Source: Paenactinomyces guangxiensis
GTDB taxonomy: Bacteria > Bacillota > Bacilli > Thermoactinomycetales > Thermoactinomycetaceae
Direction of reading: 5' to 3'
Length of the DNA stretch: 64,000 nucleotides
Assembly: GCF_016055185.1 (NCBI RefSeq)
Contig: NZ_JAECVR010000019.1
Span: 1-64,000, forward strand
In this document: positions 1 through 9,224 of the stretch, piece by piece
How positions within the stretch are numbered: position 1 is the first letter of the stretch
Layout of the letters: every line of letters starts with the position of its first letter
Made by a program: the position numbers and the translations under genes
The notes under the pieces: model-generated
The model's input: only the letters and a program-made list of their open reading frames with translations
Databases searched by the model: none
What the model was told of the DNA's origin: nothing

Positions 1-104
1 TCCACCCCCTATGAATGATGGATATTCACTTTTCAAAGAACGAGTTTTAACTGGAAATGGATTGTTTTTGAGGATTTAAACTTACTATACGAGGAGGGAC
101 ATAG

Positions 105-773
105 ATGAGAAACCATTGCCGGATCCTGATTGGAGATGATCATGAAGATGCCCGAAAAGCGATGAGAATGATCCTGGAAAGCGATCCGGGTTTTGAGATT
201 GTCGGGGAAGCCAGGACCGGTCAGGAAGTGATCTGTCTCACCGAGCAAATGATGCCGGACATGATCTTAATGGATATCAACATGCCGGATCTGAATGGCT
301 TAGAAGCAACCCGATTGATCAAGGAGCGCTTCCCTTATGTAAAAATTGTGATGGTCACTGTATCTGATGATGCCTCCGATCTTTTTGAAGCCTTAAAAAA
401 AGGAGCGCAGGGTTACCTGTTAAAAAATTTAAATCCCTCCATCTGGTTAGAATACCTACAGTCATTGGCCGCTGATGAAGCCCCGATGCCGAGGGAGGTG
501 GCCCGCCGGATTCTCAACGAGTTCAGCCAGGCACCGTCCCCGCCCCGGGAGTCTGGACTAACGGCCCGTGAACAGGAAATACTGGGCCTTGTCGCCAGAG
601 GACTCAGCAACAAAGAAATCGCCGCACAACTATCCATCTCTGAATATACGGTGAAAAACCATCTAAAAAATATCATGCAAAAGCTTCATTTGAACAACCG
701 GGTTCAGTTAACCCGTTATGCTTATGAACAGGGCTGGGTATCACCGCCGCTTCCCGGAAATGACCATTTATAG
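105..773 (+). CDS. NarL/FixJ-family two-component response regulator
   Basis: Predicted cytoplasmic DNA-binding response regulator of 222 aa. An N-terminal receiver domain (about 6-122) has the acidic pair D11-D12, a phosphoacceptor Asp at about residue 57 in 'ILMDINMPDLNG', and the conserved Lys in 'GYLLKN'. The C-terminal LuxR-type helix-turn-helix (about 150-215) contains 'LTAREQEILGLVARGLSNKE' and a recognition helix near 'SEYTVKNHLKN'. The start is supported by GAGGAGGG just upstream of the ATG. No histidine kinase gene is present in the window; one could lie upstream of position 1. The target genes are unknown; the lipoprotein downstream on the same strand is a possible co-transcribed partner (inference). 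Confidence 0.93.
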   Translation: MRNHCRILIGDDHEDARKAMRMILESDPGFEIVGEARTGQEVICLTEQMMPDMILMDINMPDLNGLEATRLIKERFPYVKIVMVTVSDDASDLFEALKKGAQGYLLKNLNPSIWLEYLQSLAADEAPMPREVARRILNEFSQAPSPPRESGLTAREQEILGLVARGLSNKEIAAQLSISEYTVKNHLKNIMQKLHLNNRVQLTRYAYEQGWVSPPLPGNDHL

Positions 774-865
774 TCCGAAAGAGGGATGGTGCAAATCCTT
801 CACCGCCATTAAGATAAGAGCAGAACTTTTCAAATGGGGTTGCATTAGTGAAAGGAGTTTCTAAA

Positions 866-1600
866 GTGAGACAATTATTATACAGGAAATTGGCGATCTG
901 TTTCGCTCTGTTCGCTCTTTTATTAACCGCCTGTAACCAACCGGCAAACCAGCACCAAAATCATAACGGCCAACAAAACACTCCCGCAGCCGAAACACTA
1001 AAACTTTCTTTCCAAACCAATCCCGCCAGCCCGGCAGTCGGGAAACACGTAACCTTACAGGCAACGGTTAAAGAAGGCAGTCAACCGGTGGATGATGCAA
1101 AAGTGGAATTTGAAGTATGGAAACAGGGAGAGAAGGATCACCAAAAAATTGACAGCAAGCTGGACGGAAAGGGAACTTATACTGCCACTACAGCTTTTCA
1201 GGATCAGGGAGAATATCTGGTGATCGTCCATGTCACCACATCGAAAGTACATCAGATGATCAGCGGTAAATTTACAGTCGGACAGCCCCATTCTCATCAG
1301 GGCCACGGAAAGGGACTCACCATGCACGTGGTGTTGCCACCGCGGGCAACAAGTGGACAGTCTGCACCTATCACAGCTCATGTGATGCAGGGAGGGAATC
1401 CTGTTACCGGAGCAGAAGTTCAGTTTGAATACTGGAGAGAGGGGGAGAAAAAACACGAATATACCGATACGGCTGAGCGAAAGCCGGGAGAATACTATAC
1501 CAGTATTCGCTTTCCACAACCCGGAACCTATCATGTGAAATTGCATGTTGAAAAAGGTAAGCTCCATGATCATAAAGAGGAGACTTTAGTTGTGAAATAA
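866..1600 (+). CDS. Lipoprotein with two YtkA-like domains
   Basis: Predicted secreted lipoprotein of 244 aa. The signal peptide ends in the lipobox 'LLTAC' followed by a Gln/Asn/His-rich linker. Two immunoglobulin-like repeats follow (about residues 45-140 and 150-244), each resembling YtkA/FixH-type domains, with parallel phrases such as 'VEFEVWKQGEKDH' and 'VQFEYWREGEKKH'. A GTG at 848 is in frame, but AAAGGAG at 851-857 lies 8 nt before the GTG at 866, so the later start is preferred. The His-rich linker between repeats ('HSHQGHGKG') might bind metal (inference). YtkA-like proteins are often linked to copper or redox processes, but no specific function can be assigned here. Confidence 0.85.
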   Translation: MRQLLYRKLAICFALFALLLTACNQPANQHQNHNGQQNTPAAETLKLSFQTNPASPAVGKHVTLQATVKEGSQPVDDAKVEFEVWKQGEKDHQKIDSKLDGKGTYTATTAFQDQGEYLVIVHVTTSKVHQMISGKFTVGQPHSHQGHGKGLTMHVVLPPRATSGQSAPITAHVMQGGNPVTGAEVQFEYWREGEKKHEYTDTAERKPGEYYTSIRFPQPGTYHVKLHVEKGKLHDHKEETLVVK

Positions 1601-1662
1601 TTTGACGTTGTTCTTTCTATTCACTGCATATATACTGGTATGACAGAGAGCTAAATCCACTT

Positions 1663-1703
1663 AAAAAGACGAACCTGCAGAGTCCGCAGGTTCGTCTTTT
1701 TTT
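1663..1703. terminator. Bidirectional intrinsic terminator
   Basis: A perfect stem (GACGAACCTGC paired with GCAGGTTCGTC) flanked by an A-run on the left and a T-run on the right. It can terminate both the plus-strand lipoprotein gene ending at 1600 and the minus-strand protease gene ending at 1702. Confidence 0.93.
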
Positions 1704-2826
1704 AACTGATGACCGTCGGATTTGTGATGGAATACTGTCCGAGCACAAATAGCATATATATAAGAAATACAGCTAATCCAACATAGGCAAGCCCAAAAGC
1801 CCAGCGGGTTTTCGGGGGAACACTATAATATTTGTCATCCCGCTGAATGCCCCCGACTGCTTCATGCTCCGGCGGAATATATTCCCCTTCCAGGTACATA
1901 CGTACATTGCGATTCTCATGGCCGGGGCGAATCGTTTTTACCAACTGGATATTCCGGACCAGTCCTGTAATCCCCTCAACCTTCGTAAGGGTTCCCACTC
2001 CTGGGAATCCTACCTCCAGCACATGTTCCCGCGTTTCCATCACACAATATTGCCGGTAAGGTAGCTCACGGCGATGGTCTTCCCCCGGAATCCACATTCC
2101 GGATTCCTCAAACCGATGGGGATCGATCTCTGCTTTTATCGTAAACAGCTTGGGCTTTACTTTTCTTTTTCGTCTGCGTTTAACGTAGACTGCCCACAAC
2201 TCCCACACGAATAACAGATAGATCAGGGCTAATAAAGGGCTTCTTAAATAAATGATAAGCACCAGCCCGACAACAAGTCCGACTACCCATAGCCAGCGGG
2301 TGATGGCAGTTGCAATCCTTCCTCCGTCTAACGGATGAATCGGAATCAAGTTAAAGAGGTTCAGAAAAAAACCAACCATCGCAATGACAAAAAAAAGTTC
2401 GTTTTGTGTCCATACCCCCATTCCGTAGCAAGCCAGGGCCCCCAATGTGCCGACCAACGGACCTCCGTATGCAATATACGCTTCGGTCGCCGCATCACTC
2501 GGCTGCCGTTTCATCGTGATCAAGGCACCCAAAAAAGGAATAAAGGCAGGGGCTGAGACAGGCAATCCCTTTCTTTTTGCTGCCCACACATGCCCCATCT
2601 CATGAATAAAAATCATAATCACAAGTCCCACCGCAAATTCCAGCGGGTATAACAAGGCCCAAGCCCCCACGGAAACAGCCATGCTGATGAGCGTTCCGCC
2701 AAACTTTCCAAACTTTAAAAGAGGAATGATCGATTTTAACTTGCCGCCCACACTGACAAGCAAAACAGTAATCCAGCCCAGCCAAGAAACTCTGCGACCG
2801 GACTTTTTTCGTTTATCCTGATCCAC
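1702..2826 (-). CDS. Site-2 protease family (M50) membrane metalloprotease
   Basis: Predicted integral-membrane zinc protease of 374 aa. The zinc motif 'HEMGHVWAA' (HExxH) lies in the first third, inside a hydrophobic segment, and the third-ligand region 'NLIPIHPLDGGR' follows about 80 residues later, as in M50 proteases that cleave within the membrane. Several membrane spans occupy residues 20-215. A soluble segment rich in charged residues (about 215-340) and a final membrane helix close the protein. The start is GTG, supported by AAAGGAGG at normal spacing. There is no PDZ domain, so it is not RseP/RasP. It is a single-gene unit ending at the bidirectional terminator; its substrate cannot be inferred. 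Confidence 0.88.
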   Translation of the reverse strand: MDQDKRKKSGRRVSWLGWITVLLVSVGGKLKSIIPLLKFGKFGGTLISMAVSVGAWALLYPLEFAVGLVIMIFIHEMGHVWAAKRKGLPVSAPAFIPFLGALITMKRQPSDAATEAYIAYGGPLVGTLGALACYGMGVWTQNELFFVIAMVGFFLNLFNLIPIHPLDGGRIATAITRWLWVVGLVVGLVLIIYLRSPLLALIYLLFVWELWAVYVKRRRKRKVKPKLFTIKAEIDPHRFEESGMWIPGEDHRRELPYRQYCVMETREHVLEVGFPGVGTLTKVEGITGLVRNIQLVKTIRPGHENRNVRMYLEGEYIPPEHEAVGGIQRDDKYYSVPPKTRWAFGLAYVGLAVFLIYMLFVLGQYSITNPTVIS

Positions 2827-2952
2827 CCGAGGGCCTCCTTTATCAACAACTTACTACACCTTTTCCCTTTTACGATTTATTCTATCCTGATTAAATCTCA
2901 GATTGTCCTAAAAGGTGCATAAATGGACCTATTCACCTCCATTAAATAAAAG

Positions 2953-2985
2953 AAGAAGGCTTCTGAAAAGAGCCCTCTTGCAGTA
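2953..2985 (-). terminator. Possible intrinsic terminator of the ykn operon
   Basis: On the minus strand, an imperfect stem (GAGGGCTC with GAAGCCTTC) is followed by a T-rich run, 15-45 bp beyond the yknZ-like stop codon. The stem is imperfect, hence the moderate confidence. Confidence 0.45.
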
Positions 2986-2999
2986 AATGGAAATATTTT

Positions 3000-4193
3000 T
3001 TATTCATATCTCAGACACTCAATCGGATTAAGGCGAGCCGCTTTATTTGCCGGCAGGATCCCAAAGACGATTCCAAACAGCATCGAAAAAAGAACCCCGC
3101 CAATCGCAACAGGAATGGAAACTGTTGCCGGCCAAACATCCATCGCCTTGAGAACTCCCGAGACTCCTGCACCGATGAGGATACCGATTCCTCCGCCGAT
3201 CACGGATAATGTGACAGACTCAACCAAAAACTGCATCAGAATATTGCCCCGGGTCGCGCCCATCGCTTTGCGGATTCCAATTTCCCTCGTCCGTTCAGTG
3301 ACAGAGACCAGCATGATATTCATGACTCCGATGCCCCCGACCAGAAGGGATATTCCGCCAATACTGCCAATCACAATCGTCATGATATTGGCCACTTGCT
3401 TAATCCCCTGGGTTAATTGTTCAATATTCTGCACTTCATATCCATCGTCTTTGTTATGATTGCGATTGAGTATATCAACCGCTTTTTTTCCGGCACTCTC
3501 CATCAGGCCGGCTTCTTTTACTTGTAGTACAACCTGATCAATCTTCATCGACCCGAAGACGGTTCGCCAAGTCTGCGAGGGGAGGTATATTTCCGAAGTT
3601 TCTACCAATCCCTGAAGGCCTTCGGGCTTTTGCAATACGCCAATCACCCGGACAGGCTGGGACTTCACCCGGATAATTTCTCCGATGGGGTCTTTGTCAG
3701 GAAACAATTTTTTAGCGACACTATCAGATAAAATGGCTCCACCGCTGCTGCTGTGGAAGTCACCGCTTTGAAAAATACGCCCTTGCCTGACTTTAAGTCC
3801 TGATGTCTCCAGGAAAACGTTGCTATTCACACCGAACACAAAGGTTCCGCCGGTCTTTTTATCCCGGTATTGAATGTTAGCCATGTCAAAACTGGACGCA
3901 ATCACACTTTTGACTTCAGAGATCTGCTTTAAATCATCAAGATCCTTTTGTGTAAACACATTTTCTTCCGGAATAAAAAAAGCGGCATTTTCATCGCGCT
4001 TCGGCATCAGATTCACTGTATTACTGGAGCCGGCAAACGCCTCTGTAAGCTGAGCTGTTCCTCCCTGCCCGATGGCTACGATGATAATGACGGAAGCGAC
4101 ACCGATGATGATTCCCAGCATCGTAAGAATGGAGCGCAGCTTATGGGCGAAAATGGAGTCCGTCGCCATTTTAATGTTCTCCCAAATTGTCAA
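3000..4193 (-). CDS. yknZ: MacB/FtsX-type ABC transporter permease (YknZ-like)
   Basis: Permease of 397 aa of a MacB-type exporter. It has one N-terminal membrane helix (about 20-45), a large extracytoplasmic MacB core domain (about 50-265), and three C-terminal helices forming the FtsX domain, with the family motif 'ERTREIGIRKAMGATRGNI' after the second helix. It starts with TTG overlapping the stop of the ATPase gene by 4 nt, indicating translational coupling. The gene order yknW-X-Y-Z matches B. subtilis, where the complex protects against the SDP toxin; that function is established there and only inferred here. Confidence 0.9.
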   Translation of the reverse strand: MTIWENIKMATDSIFAHKLRSILTMLGIIIGVASVIIIVAIGQGGTAQLTEAFAGSSNTVNLMPKRDENAAFFIPEENVFTQKDLDDLKQISEVKSVIASSFDMANIQYRDKKTGGTFVFGVNSNVFLETSGLKVRQGRIFQSGDFHSSSGGAILSDSVAKKLFPDKDPIGEIIRVKSQPVRVIGVLQKPEGLQGLVETSEIYLPSQTWRTVFGSMKIDQVVLQVKEAGLMESAGKKAVDILNRNHNKDDGYEVQNIEQLTQGIKQVANIMTIVIGSIGGISLLVGGIGVMNIMLVSVTERTREIGIRKAMGATRGNILMQFLVESVTLSVIGGGIGILIGAGVSGVLKAMDVWPATVSIPVAIGGVLFSMLFGIVFGILPANKAARLNPIECLRYE

Positions 4194-4882
4194 GACAGTC
4201 TTCCTCCCCGCCCTGCCTCATCTGCGATGATTTCCCCGTCCCTGATTACGATTTGTCGCTGCGCCCGTTCCGCCACTTCCGGGTCGTGGGTAATCATCAC
4301 GATCGTTCTTCCTTCGTCATGCAACGCGTCAAAGAGATCCAACACGACACGGCTGGAGTGAGAATCCAGTGCACCTGTAGGTTCATCCGCCAGAAGGACA
4401 AGAGGCTGGTTGACAAGGGCCCGGGCAATTGCGACCCGTTGCTGCTGCCCTCCGGAAAGCTCCGCCGGACGGTGGTTCTTGCGATCGGCAAGTCCGACCC
4501 GTTGCAGTGCTTCATGGGAGCGTTGCTGCCGTTCTGATTTGGACAGGCCCGCATAAATTAAAGGCAGCTCCACGTTTTTTTGCGCATCCATCCGTGGCAG
4601 CAGTTGAAATTGCTGAAAGATAAAACCAATCGTGCGGTTTCTTATAGAGGCAAGGGCCACCTCATCTTCCGTGGAAACATCCTTCCCGTTTAACAGGTAA
4701 TGTCCCTTTGTCGGCCGGTCCAGACATCCGATGATATTCATCAGCGTCGATTTCCCTGAGCCTGACGGCCCCATGATTGCTACATATTCTCCTTGTTCAA
4801 CTGTAAAATTAATATTTTTTAAAACCGGTACAGTGAGATGACCCGCCTGGTATGTTTTGTAAATGCCTGTTAACTCGATCAT
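4190..4882 (-). CDS. yknY: ABC transporter ATP-binding protein (YknY/MacB-like)
   Basis: ATPase subunit of 230 aa. Visible motifs are Walker A 'GPSGSGKST', the Q-loop region '[12 protein letters not shown]', signature '[15 protein letters not shown]', Walker B '[11 protein letters not shown]' and the H-loop 'MITHD'. Length and sequence fit the LolD/MacB-type subfamily used by exporters with an FtsX permease. It overlaps the upstream adaptor gene by 4 nt (ATGA) and the downstream permease gene by 4 nt, so the three subunits are translationally coupled. Confidence 0.95.
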   Translation of the reverse strand: MIELTGIYKTYQAGHLTVPVLKNINFTVEQGEYVAIMGPSGSGKSTLMNIIGCLDRPTKGHYLLNGKDVSTEDEVALASIRNRTIGFIFQQFQLLPRMDAQKNVELPLIYAGLSKSERQQRSHEALQRVGLADRKNHRPAELSGGQQQRVAIARALVNQPLVLLADEPTGALDSHSSRVVLDLFDALHDEGRTIVMITHDPEVAERAQRQIVIRDGEIIADEAGRGGRLS

Positions 4883-6012
4883 CGTATTTTCACTTCCGCC
4901 CCGGAAGCCAGTTCTGACGTGGGATTCACAATCACCTGATGATCAGCGGTGATGCCCGAGACAATCTCGGCAAACTGTTCGTTGCTTCTGCCCACTTTTA
5001 CCGTCTTTTGGACCGCTTTTCCCTTTTCCACTACAAATACAAACGTTTGCTCCCCTTGCTCTTTGATTGCTGATTGCGGGAGCGCCTTCACCTTTGCTGC
5101 CGAAGTAACAATTTCCAGAATCAGGCGTGACCCTAACTTCATCGGTACCGATTCCTTCACATTCAGCTCAACGGGGTAGGTGACCTGTGCATCTTCATTT
5201 GCCGCTTCTGCAGCAAGATTTTTTTTGGGCAGGAGTCCTATTTTCTCCACCTGTGCCGACCACTTTTTGTCGGGAAGTGCATCCGTTTTAATCGCAGCTG
5301 TTTGTCCTTCCTTTACCTTCAGGGCATCGTATTCGGAGATATTTGCCGTCACCTTCAACTGGCCGAGGTCAGCCACCACTACAACCGGTTCTGAAGCTGA
5401 TTGGCCAGCTCCCTGATTTTCGTTGATCTGTACCACCGTACCATTATTTTCGGCTCTGACAAATAAGCGATTCTGCCTGCTTTTGGCAAGCTCCAATTGT
5501 TTTTGCGCTTGTTTCAACTCTAAACGGGTCAACTGGATCTGCTGATCGATCTCCTCTTTGGAAGCAGCCATTCCCGGATCAGGATTTGGACTGCCGGGAG
5601 CACCCTGCCCCGGATTAGGGGAAGGAGTAACGGTTGATTTGCCCAGCTGTTTTTTCTGGCGGTACAAGCTGTTCAGCTTTACTTTTGCTGTCTGAACCTG
5701 TAATTCCGCCTGCTCTTTCTCTCCTTTCAGAGTCGGGTTTTCATATTCGATTAATCGATCCCCTTTCTTCACCTTTTGCCCGGGTTTGACAAGGATCTTC
5801 TTGAGTTCACCACGATCCGGTTGCAGATAAACCATCTGCTGATTTCCGGCAGATAGTGTCCCCGAGGTGGTCAACTTTTCTTCCAACACCCGCTCTTGCA
5901 GGCGAGTTACCTGGACGGTCTCCTCTGCATGTGACTTTTGATAGACTGATATAGTAACCAGCACTGCGATGACAGCCACGATCCCTGCACCGATCCACAG
6001 CTTTTTCTTCAC
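4879..6012 (-). CDS. yknX: HlyD/RND-type membrane fusion (adaptor) protein, YknX-like
   Basis: Adaptor subunit of 377 aa that would connect the YknYZ exporter to the extracellular side. It has one N-terminal membrane anchor (about 5-25), a biotinyl-lipoyl half-motif ('ILVKPGQKVKKGDRLIEY'), a coiled-coil hairpin (about 95-185) interrupted by a Pro/Gly-rich stretch, the second lipoyl half ('RAENNGTVVQINENQGAG'), then beta-barrel and membrane-proximal domains. The order is the same as in B. subtilis yknWXYZ. The Pro/Gly-rich break in the hairpin (around residue 135) is a local peculiarity. Confidence 0.9.
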   Translation of the reverse strand: MKKKLWIGAGIVAVIAVLVTISVYQKSHAEETVQVTRLQERVLEEKLTTSGTLSAGNQQMVYLQPDRGELKKILVKPGQKVKKGDRLIEYENPTLKGEKEQAELQVQTAKVKLNSLYRQKKQLGKSTVTPSPNPGQGAPGSPNPDPGMAASKEEIDQQIQLTRLELKQAQKQLELAKSRQNRLFVRAENNGTVVQINENQGAGQSASEPVVVVADLGQLKVTANISEYDALKVKEGQTAAIKTDALPDKKWSAQVEKIGLLPKKNLAAEAANEDAQVTYPVELNVKESVPMKLGSRLILEIVTSAAKVKALPQSAIKEQGEQTFVFVVEKGKAVQKTVKVGRSNEQFAEIVSGITADHQVIVNPTSELASGAEVKIR

Positions 6013-6035
6013 TTATCATTCCTCCGGTTTAACTT

Positions 6036-6731
6036 CTAAGCCCCAAAGCTCTGAAACAATGATGAGACGGCAGAAAATACAGCAACCACACACCAGAAGA
6101 TAATTGCAATGGTCCAGGCTTTCCCGCGCGAGAGACTGGCAATCACTTGCAGGCCGCTGGCTGTCAAAACCGTACCCCAAATTGCAAATACTTCAATCGC
6201 ACTCAACAGCCCTTTTACAGCCCCTTCAGCAGGAATGATACTGGCCAGACTGGTCGCTGGAACATTAGGGTCCAAATCAAATGCCGAAAACAGAATAACT
6301 GAGACAATCAAAGATAACAGACTGATCACATAGAGATGGAGTTGAAAAGAGAACAACTGCCGGAATTTAGCCTCCCCTTGCATCAACATCACAAAAATCC
6401 AGGTGAAAAATGCAGCGAGCAGCGACGAGAAGGGAACGGTGAGGAATCCAACAGCGGTTCCGATACCGATGGTCCATATTTTCATCGTTTCAATATCCAG
6501 TGAAACATTCCCCGCACCCCTGAGCGTTTGCTGAAGGTACTGGGGATCATTGACCAACAAATACATCTGTAAGCCGATCAAAGCTGTTGCCAAAACCATT
6601 AAAATGATCATCGGCAGCCAGATGGTTGGGTTTTCTTTAATACGCCGATACTGCTTCTCAGGGCTTACGATCATCCCAATTAATGACGGCTTTTCACTCA
6701 AACCTTTTTCGGTTTGAATATGTGCCTCCAA
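6036..6731 (-). CDS. yknW: Yip1-domain membrane protein (YknW-like)
   Basis: Integral membrane protein of about 231 aa with five predicted helices in the Yip1-domain arrangement. Its cytoplasmic N-terminus has the family feature 'PEKQYRRIKENPTIWLPM'. An in-frame GTG lies at 6752, but AAAGGAG sits 8 nt before the TTG at 6731, which I prefer as start. In B. subtilis YknW is needed to assemble the YknXYZ exporter; first position in this operon fits that role. Sequence conservation in Yip1 proteins is low, so the name rests largely on operon context. Confidence 0.82.
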   Translation of the reverse strand: MEAHIQTEKGLSEKPSLIGMIVSPEKQYRRIKENPTIWLPMIILMVLATALIGLQMYLLVNDPQYLQQTLRGAGNVSLDIETMKIWTIGIGTAVGFLTVPFSSLLAAFFTWIFVMLMQGEAKFRQLFSFQLHLYVISLLSLIVSVILFSAFDLDPNVPATSLASIIPAEGAVKGLLSAIEVFAIWGTVLTASGLQVIASLSRGKAWTIAIIFWCVVAVFSAVSSLFQSFGA

Positions 6732-6855
6732 AAAACCCACTCCTTTAACCACACTTTTCCTTATATATCTAACCTAACATACAAAAACTACCGATTTGTG
6801 TGACAAATTTGTATACAAATTTAATTTTGATAGCTATTTTGATTTTATTTATATA

Positions 6856-6899
6856 AAAAAACATTCATAACCAGGATAGCCCTAATTATGAATGTTTTT
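6856..6899. terminator. Intrinsic terminator after the amino-acid ABC operon
   Basis: A long A/T-flanked hairpin (AAAACATTCATAA paired with TTATGAATGTTTT) with runs of A and T on both sides. On the minus strand it lies about 95 bp beyond the ABC ATPase stop codon and upstream of yknW, so it separates the two operons. Confidence 0.85.
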
Positions 6900-6992
6900 G
6901 GTTCATCTTCCTTTTAAAAAGGAACCGGTTAAGGATATTTTAATCTTTTGGTGGCCGAGGGTCAGCTAAAGGATGATCGAACCGGAAAAAAA

Positions 6993-7724
6993 TTATAAAA
7001 CCTGGCTCAGAAATTGTCTGGTTCTCTCTTCCCGGGGAGACTCAAAGATCTGCTCAGGAGTCCCTGTTTCAATAATTTTCCCCTCATCCATAAAGACAAC
7101 CACATCAGCCACTTCCTGTGCAAAGCCCATCTCATGGGTAACGACGACCATCGTCATCCCTTCCATGGCCAATTCTTTCATCACCGCGAGAACTTCACCC
7201 ACCAACTCGGGGTCCAGGGCAGAAGTCGGTTCATCGAAAAGCATCACTTTTGGCTGCATTGCGAGGGCTCTGGCAATTGCGACCCGCTGTTTCTGTCCGC
7301 CGGACAGCGAATAGGGGTACTGATCTGCTTTATCTGCCAGCCCCACCTTCTCAAGCAATTCCATGGCAAGCTTTTTCGCTTCATTCTTTGCTGTTTTCTT
7401 CACATGTACCGGAGCTTCGATGATGTTTTCCAGTACAGTCATGTGCGGAAAGAGATGAAAGTGTTGAAATACCATTCCCACATTTTGCCGGACCCGGGTC
7501 AAATCACTTTGTCTGGGGTTAATCAAGTTCCCTTCCAGGTAGATCTCCCCGCTATCCTCAATCTCCAGGAAATTGAGGCATCGCAGCAAGGTACTTTTTC
7601 CTGATCCGCTTGCCCCGATCAGGACAACAACATCTCCTTCTTGCACATGCAGGTCGATATCCTTCAACACATGAAGGTCGCCATACGATTTATTTAACTT
7701 ATTTACTCGAATCAAACTTGACAC
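6993..7724 (-). CDS. Polar amino-acid ABC transporter ATP-binding protein
   Basis: ATPase of 243 aa of the GlnQ/HisP family. It shows Walker A 'GASGSGKST', the subfamily region '[20 protein letters not shown]', signature '[15 protein letters not shown]' and Walker B '[13 protein letters not shown]'. It drives uptake through the permease encoded immediately upstream, whose gene it overlaps by 26 nt. Together with the permease and lipoprotein this is a complete importer like B. subtilis ArtPQR or GlnHMPQ; the substrate cannot be read from the sequence. Confidence 0.93.
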   Translation of the reverse strand: MSSLIRVNKLNKSYGDLHVLKDIDLHVQEGDVVVLIGASGSGKSTLLRCLNFLEIEDSGEIYLEGNLINPRQSDLTRVRQNVGMVFQHFHLFPHMTVLENIIEAPVHVKKTAKNEAKKLAMELLEKVGLADKADQYPYSLSGGQKQRVAIARALAMQPKVMLFDEPTSALDPELVGEVLAVMKELAMEGMTMVVVTHEMGFAQEVADVVVFMDEGKIIETGTPEQIFESPREERTRQFLSQVL

Positions 7725-8376
7725 CCCTTTGTTCTACATCAAGCCGTTTTTCCAACCATTGAACCAGGAAAGAAAAGATCAACACGAGGACCAAATAATA
7801 AAGGCCATTGATCACATAGGTCTCAAATGGCTTAAAATTATCGGCAGCCGCACTTAAAGCTGCAGACCATAATTCCGTTCCACCGATGTAAGCGACAAGT
7901 GAAGAATCTTTCAAACCGATAATAAACTGGTTACCCAATGGAGGAATCGAACGCCGAAACGCTTGCGGCAGTATAATTCGCCTCATGGCCAGGCGCTCGG
8001 TCATTCCCAGCGAGAGAGCCGCTTCGGTCTGACCCTTATCGATCGACTGAATCGTTCCCCGGAAAATCTCCGCAATATACGCAGCCGCATGAATGGCAAG
8101 GGCAATTACGCCTGCGGTAAATGTGTCGAGAGCCACTATTTCAGCCAATCCAAAATAGATGGTCACAACCTGCACAATCAAAGGAGTCCCCCGGATGACG
8201 GTAATATAAATGTTTGCAACCCAGCTGAAAACCGGGTTTTTGGAGAGTTTTAAAAAAGCGATAATTAGGCCGAATAAAGTCCCTAAAAGCAAAGACCAGA
8301 AAGTGAGTTGAATCGTTTTCCACGCTGCTTCCGAAAAGCCTGTTACTGTTGTCTGAAAAATATCAAAAAAGTCCAT
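7699..8376 (-). CDS. Polar amino-acid ABC transporter permease
   Basis: Membrane subunit of 225 aa of the HisM/GlnP family with about five helices. The cytoplasmic EAA loop that docks on the ATPase reads '[18 protein letters not shown]'. N-terminal sequence '[19 protein letters not shown]' is typical of the family. A single permease gene suggests a homodimeric channel. It lies between the solute-binding lipoprotein gene (35 bp upstream) and the overlapping ATPase gene. Confidence 0.93.
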   Translation of the reverse strand: MDFFDIFQTTVTGFSEAAWKTIQLTFWSLLLGTLFGLIIAFLKLSKNPVFSWVANIYITVIRGTPLIVQVVTIYFGLAEIVALDTFTAGVIALAIHAAAYIAEIFRGTIQSIDKGQTEAALSLGMTERLAMRRIILPQAFRRSIPPLGNQFIIGLKDSSLVAYIGGTELWSAALSAAADNFKPFETYVINGLYYLVLVLIFSFLVQWLEKRLDVEQRGVKFDSSK

Positions 8377-8411
8377 TTCGCTGATAATCCCCCCTATAAT
8401 CTTGATAAATC

Positions 8412-9224
8412 TTATTCAAACTGATTCCCCTGTCCGTCTGTCAAAATATTGCGATTAAACCATTTACGGCTGATTTTCTCATAAGTTCCGTCTTCAATAA
8501 TTTGTTCTAAGGCCTGGTTCAGCCTTTGTTGTAATTTTTTATCCCCCGAGTGGACAGCAATTCCCATTTCGTCCATCGTCAGGGGCTGCCCGACATCTTT
8601 GATCGGGAATCCCATACTTTTCATCGCATACAATCCTACTGCCTGATCAGTAATCACAGCATCAATCCTGCCTGTCGGCAAGTCCTGAAGAGCGGTAATA
8701 TCACTGGTGTACTCCACAATATCAGGTGAGTATTCCTTGGCTACATCAAGAAAGGTAGAAGCCTTGACCACACCAATCTTTTTCCCTTTCAGATCTTTAT
8801 CGGAGCGGATTGAGGTATTACCCTCCTTTACAAAAATCTGGGCGCCGGAGCGGTAATAAGGCTGAGTAAAATCAACAGCCTGGTCCCTTTTTTCCGTGAT
8901 GCCCATACTCCCGATAATGGCGTCAAATTTTCTTGCTTGCAAACCGGCGATAATCGTTTCCCAGGGTGTTGTAACCGGTACCGGCTTCAGACCCATTTCT
9001 TTGGCTAACGCCTTGCCAATCTCCACATCAAAACCTGAGATCTCCCCGCCATTTTTAAAATCTCTATAATTAAATGGCTTATACAACCCACTCATGGCAA
9101 ATGTAAATGTTCCTTCTTGCAAAGTCAGCTGATCTCCGGATTTCTGCGGGGTACACGCAATCAATAAAAGAATCATGATTAAACAGGCATACACCCAAAT
9201 AAAGCGTAGTTTTCTAATCTGCAA
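8412..9224 (-). CDS. Amino-acid ABC transporter substrate-binding lipoprotein
   Basis: Extracellular receptor of about 270 aa of the SBP_bac_3 family: signal peptide with lipobox 'LLIAC' at about residue 24, then the family signatures 'NGGEISGFDVEIGKALAKE' and 'FDAIIGSMGITEKRDQAVDF'. The start is uncertain. A TTG at 9224 is only 2 nt from AAGGAGG, whereas an ATT at 9218 sits at the ideal distance of 8 nt. Both leave the signal peptide intact. First gene of the three-gene importer operon. Confidence 0.9.
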   Translation of the reverse strand: MQIRKLRFIWVYACLIMILLLIACTPQKSGDQLTLQEGTFTFAMSGLYKPFNYRDFKNGGEISGFDVEIGKALAKEMGLKPVPVTTPWETIIAGLQARKFDAIIGSMGITEKRDQAVDFTQPYYRSGAQIFVKEGNTSIRSDKDLKGKKIGVVKASTFLDVAKEYSPDIVEYTSDITALQDLPTGRIDAVITDQAVGLYAMKSMGFPIKDVGQPLTMDEMGIAVHSGDKKLQQRLNQALEQIIEDGTYEKISRKWFNRNILTDGQGNQFE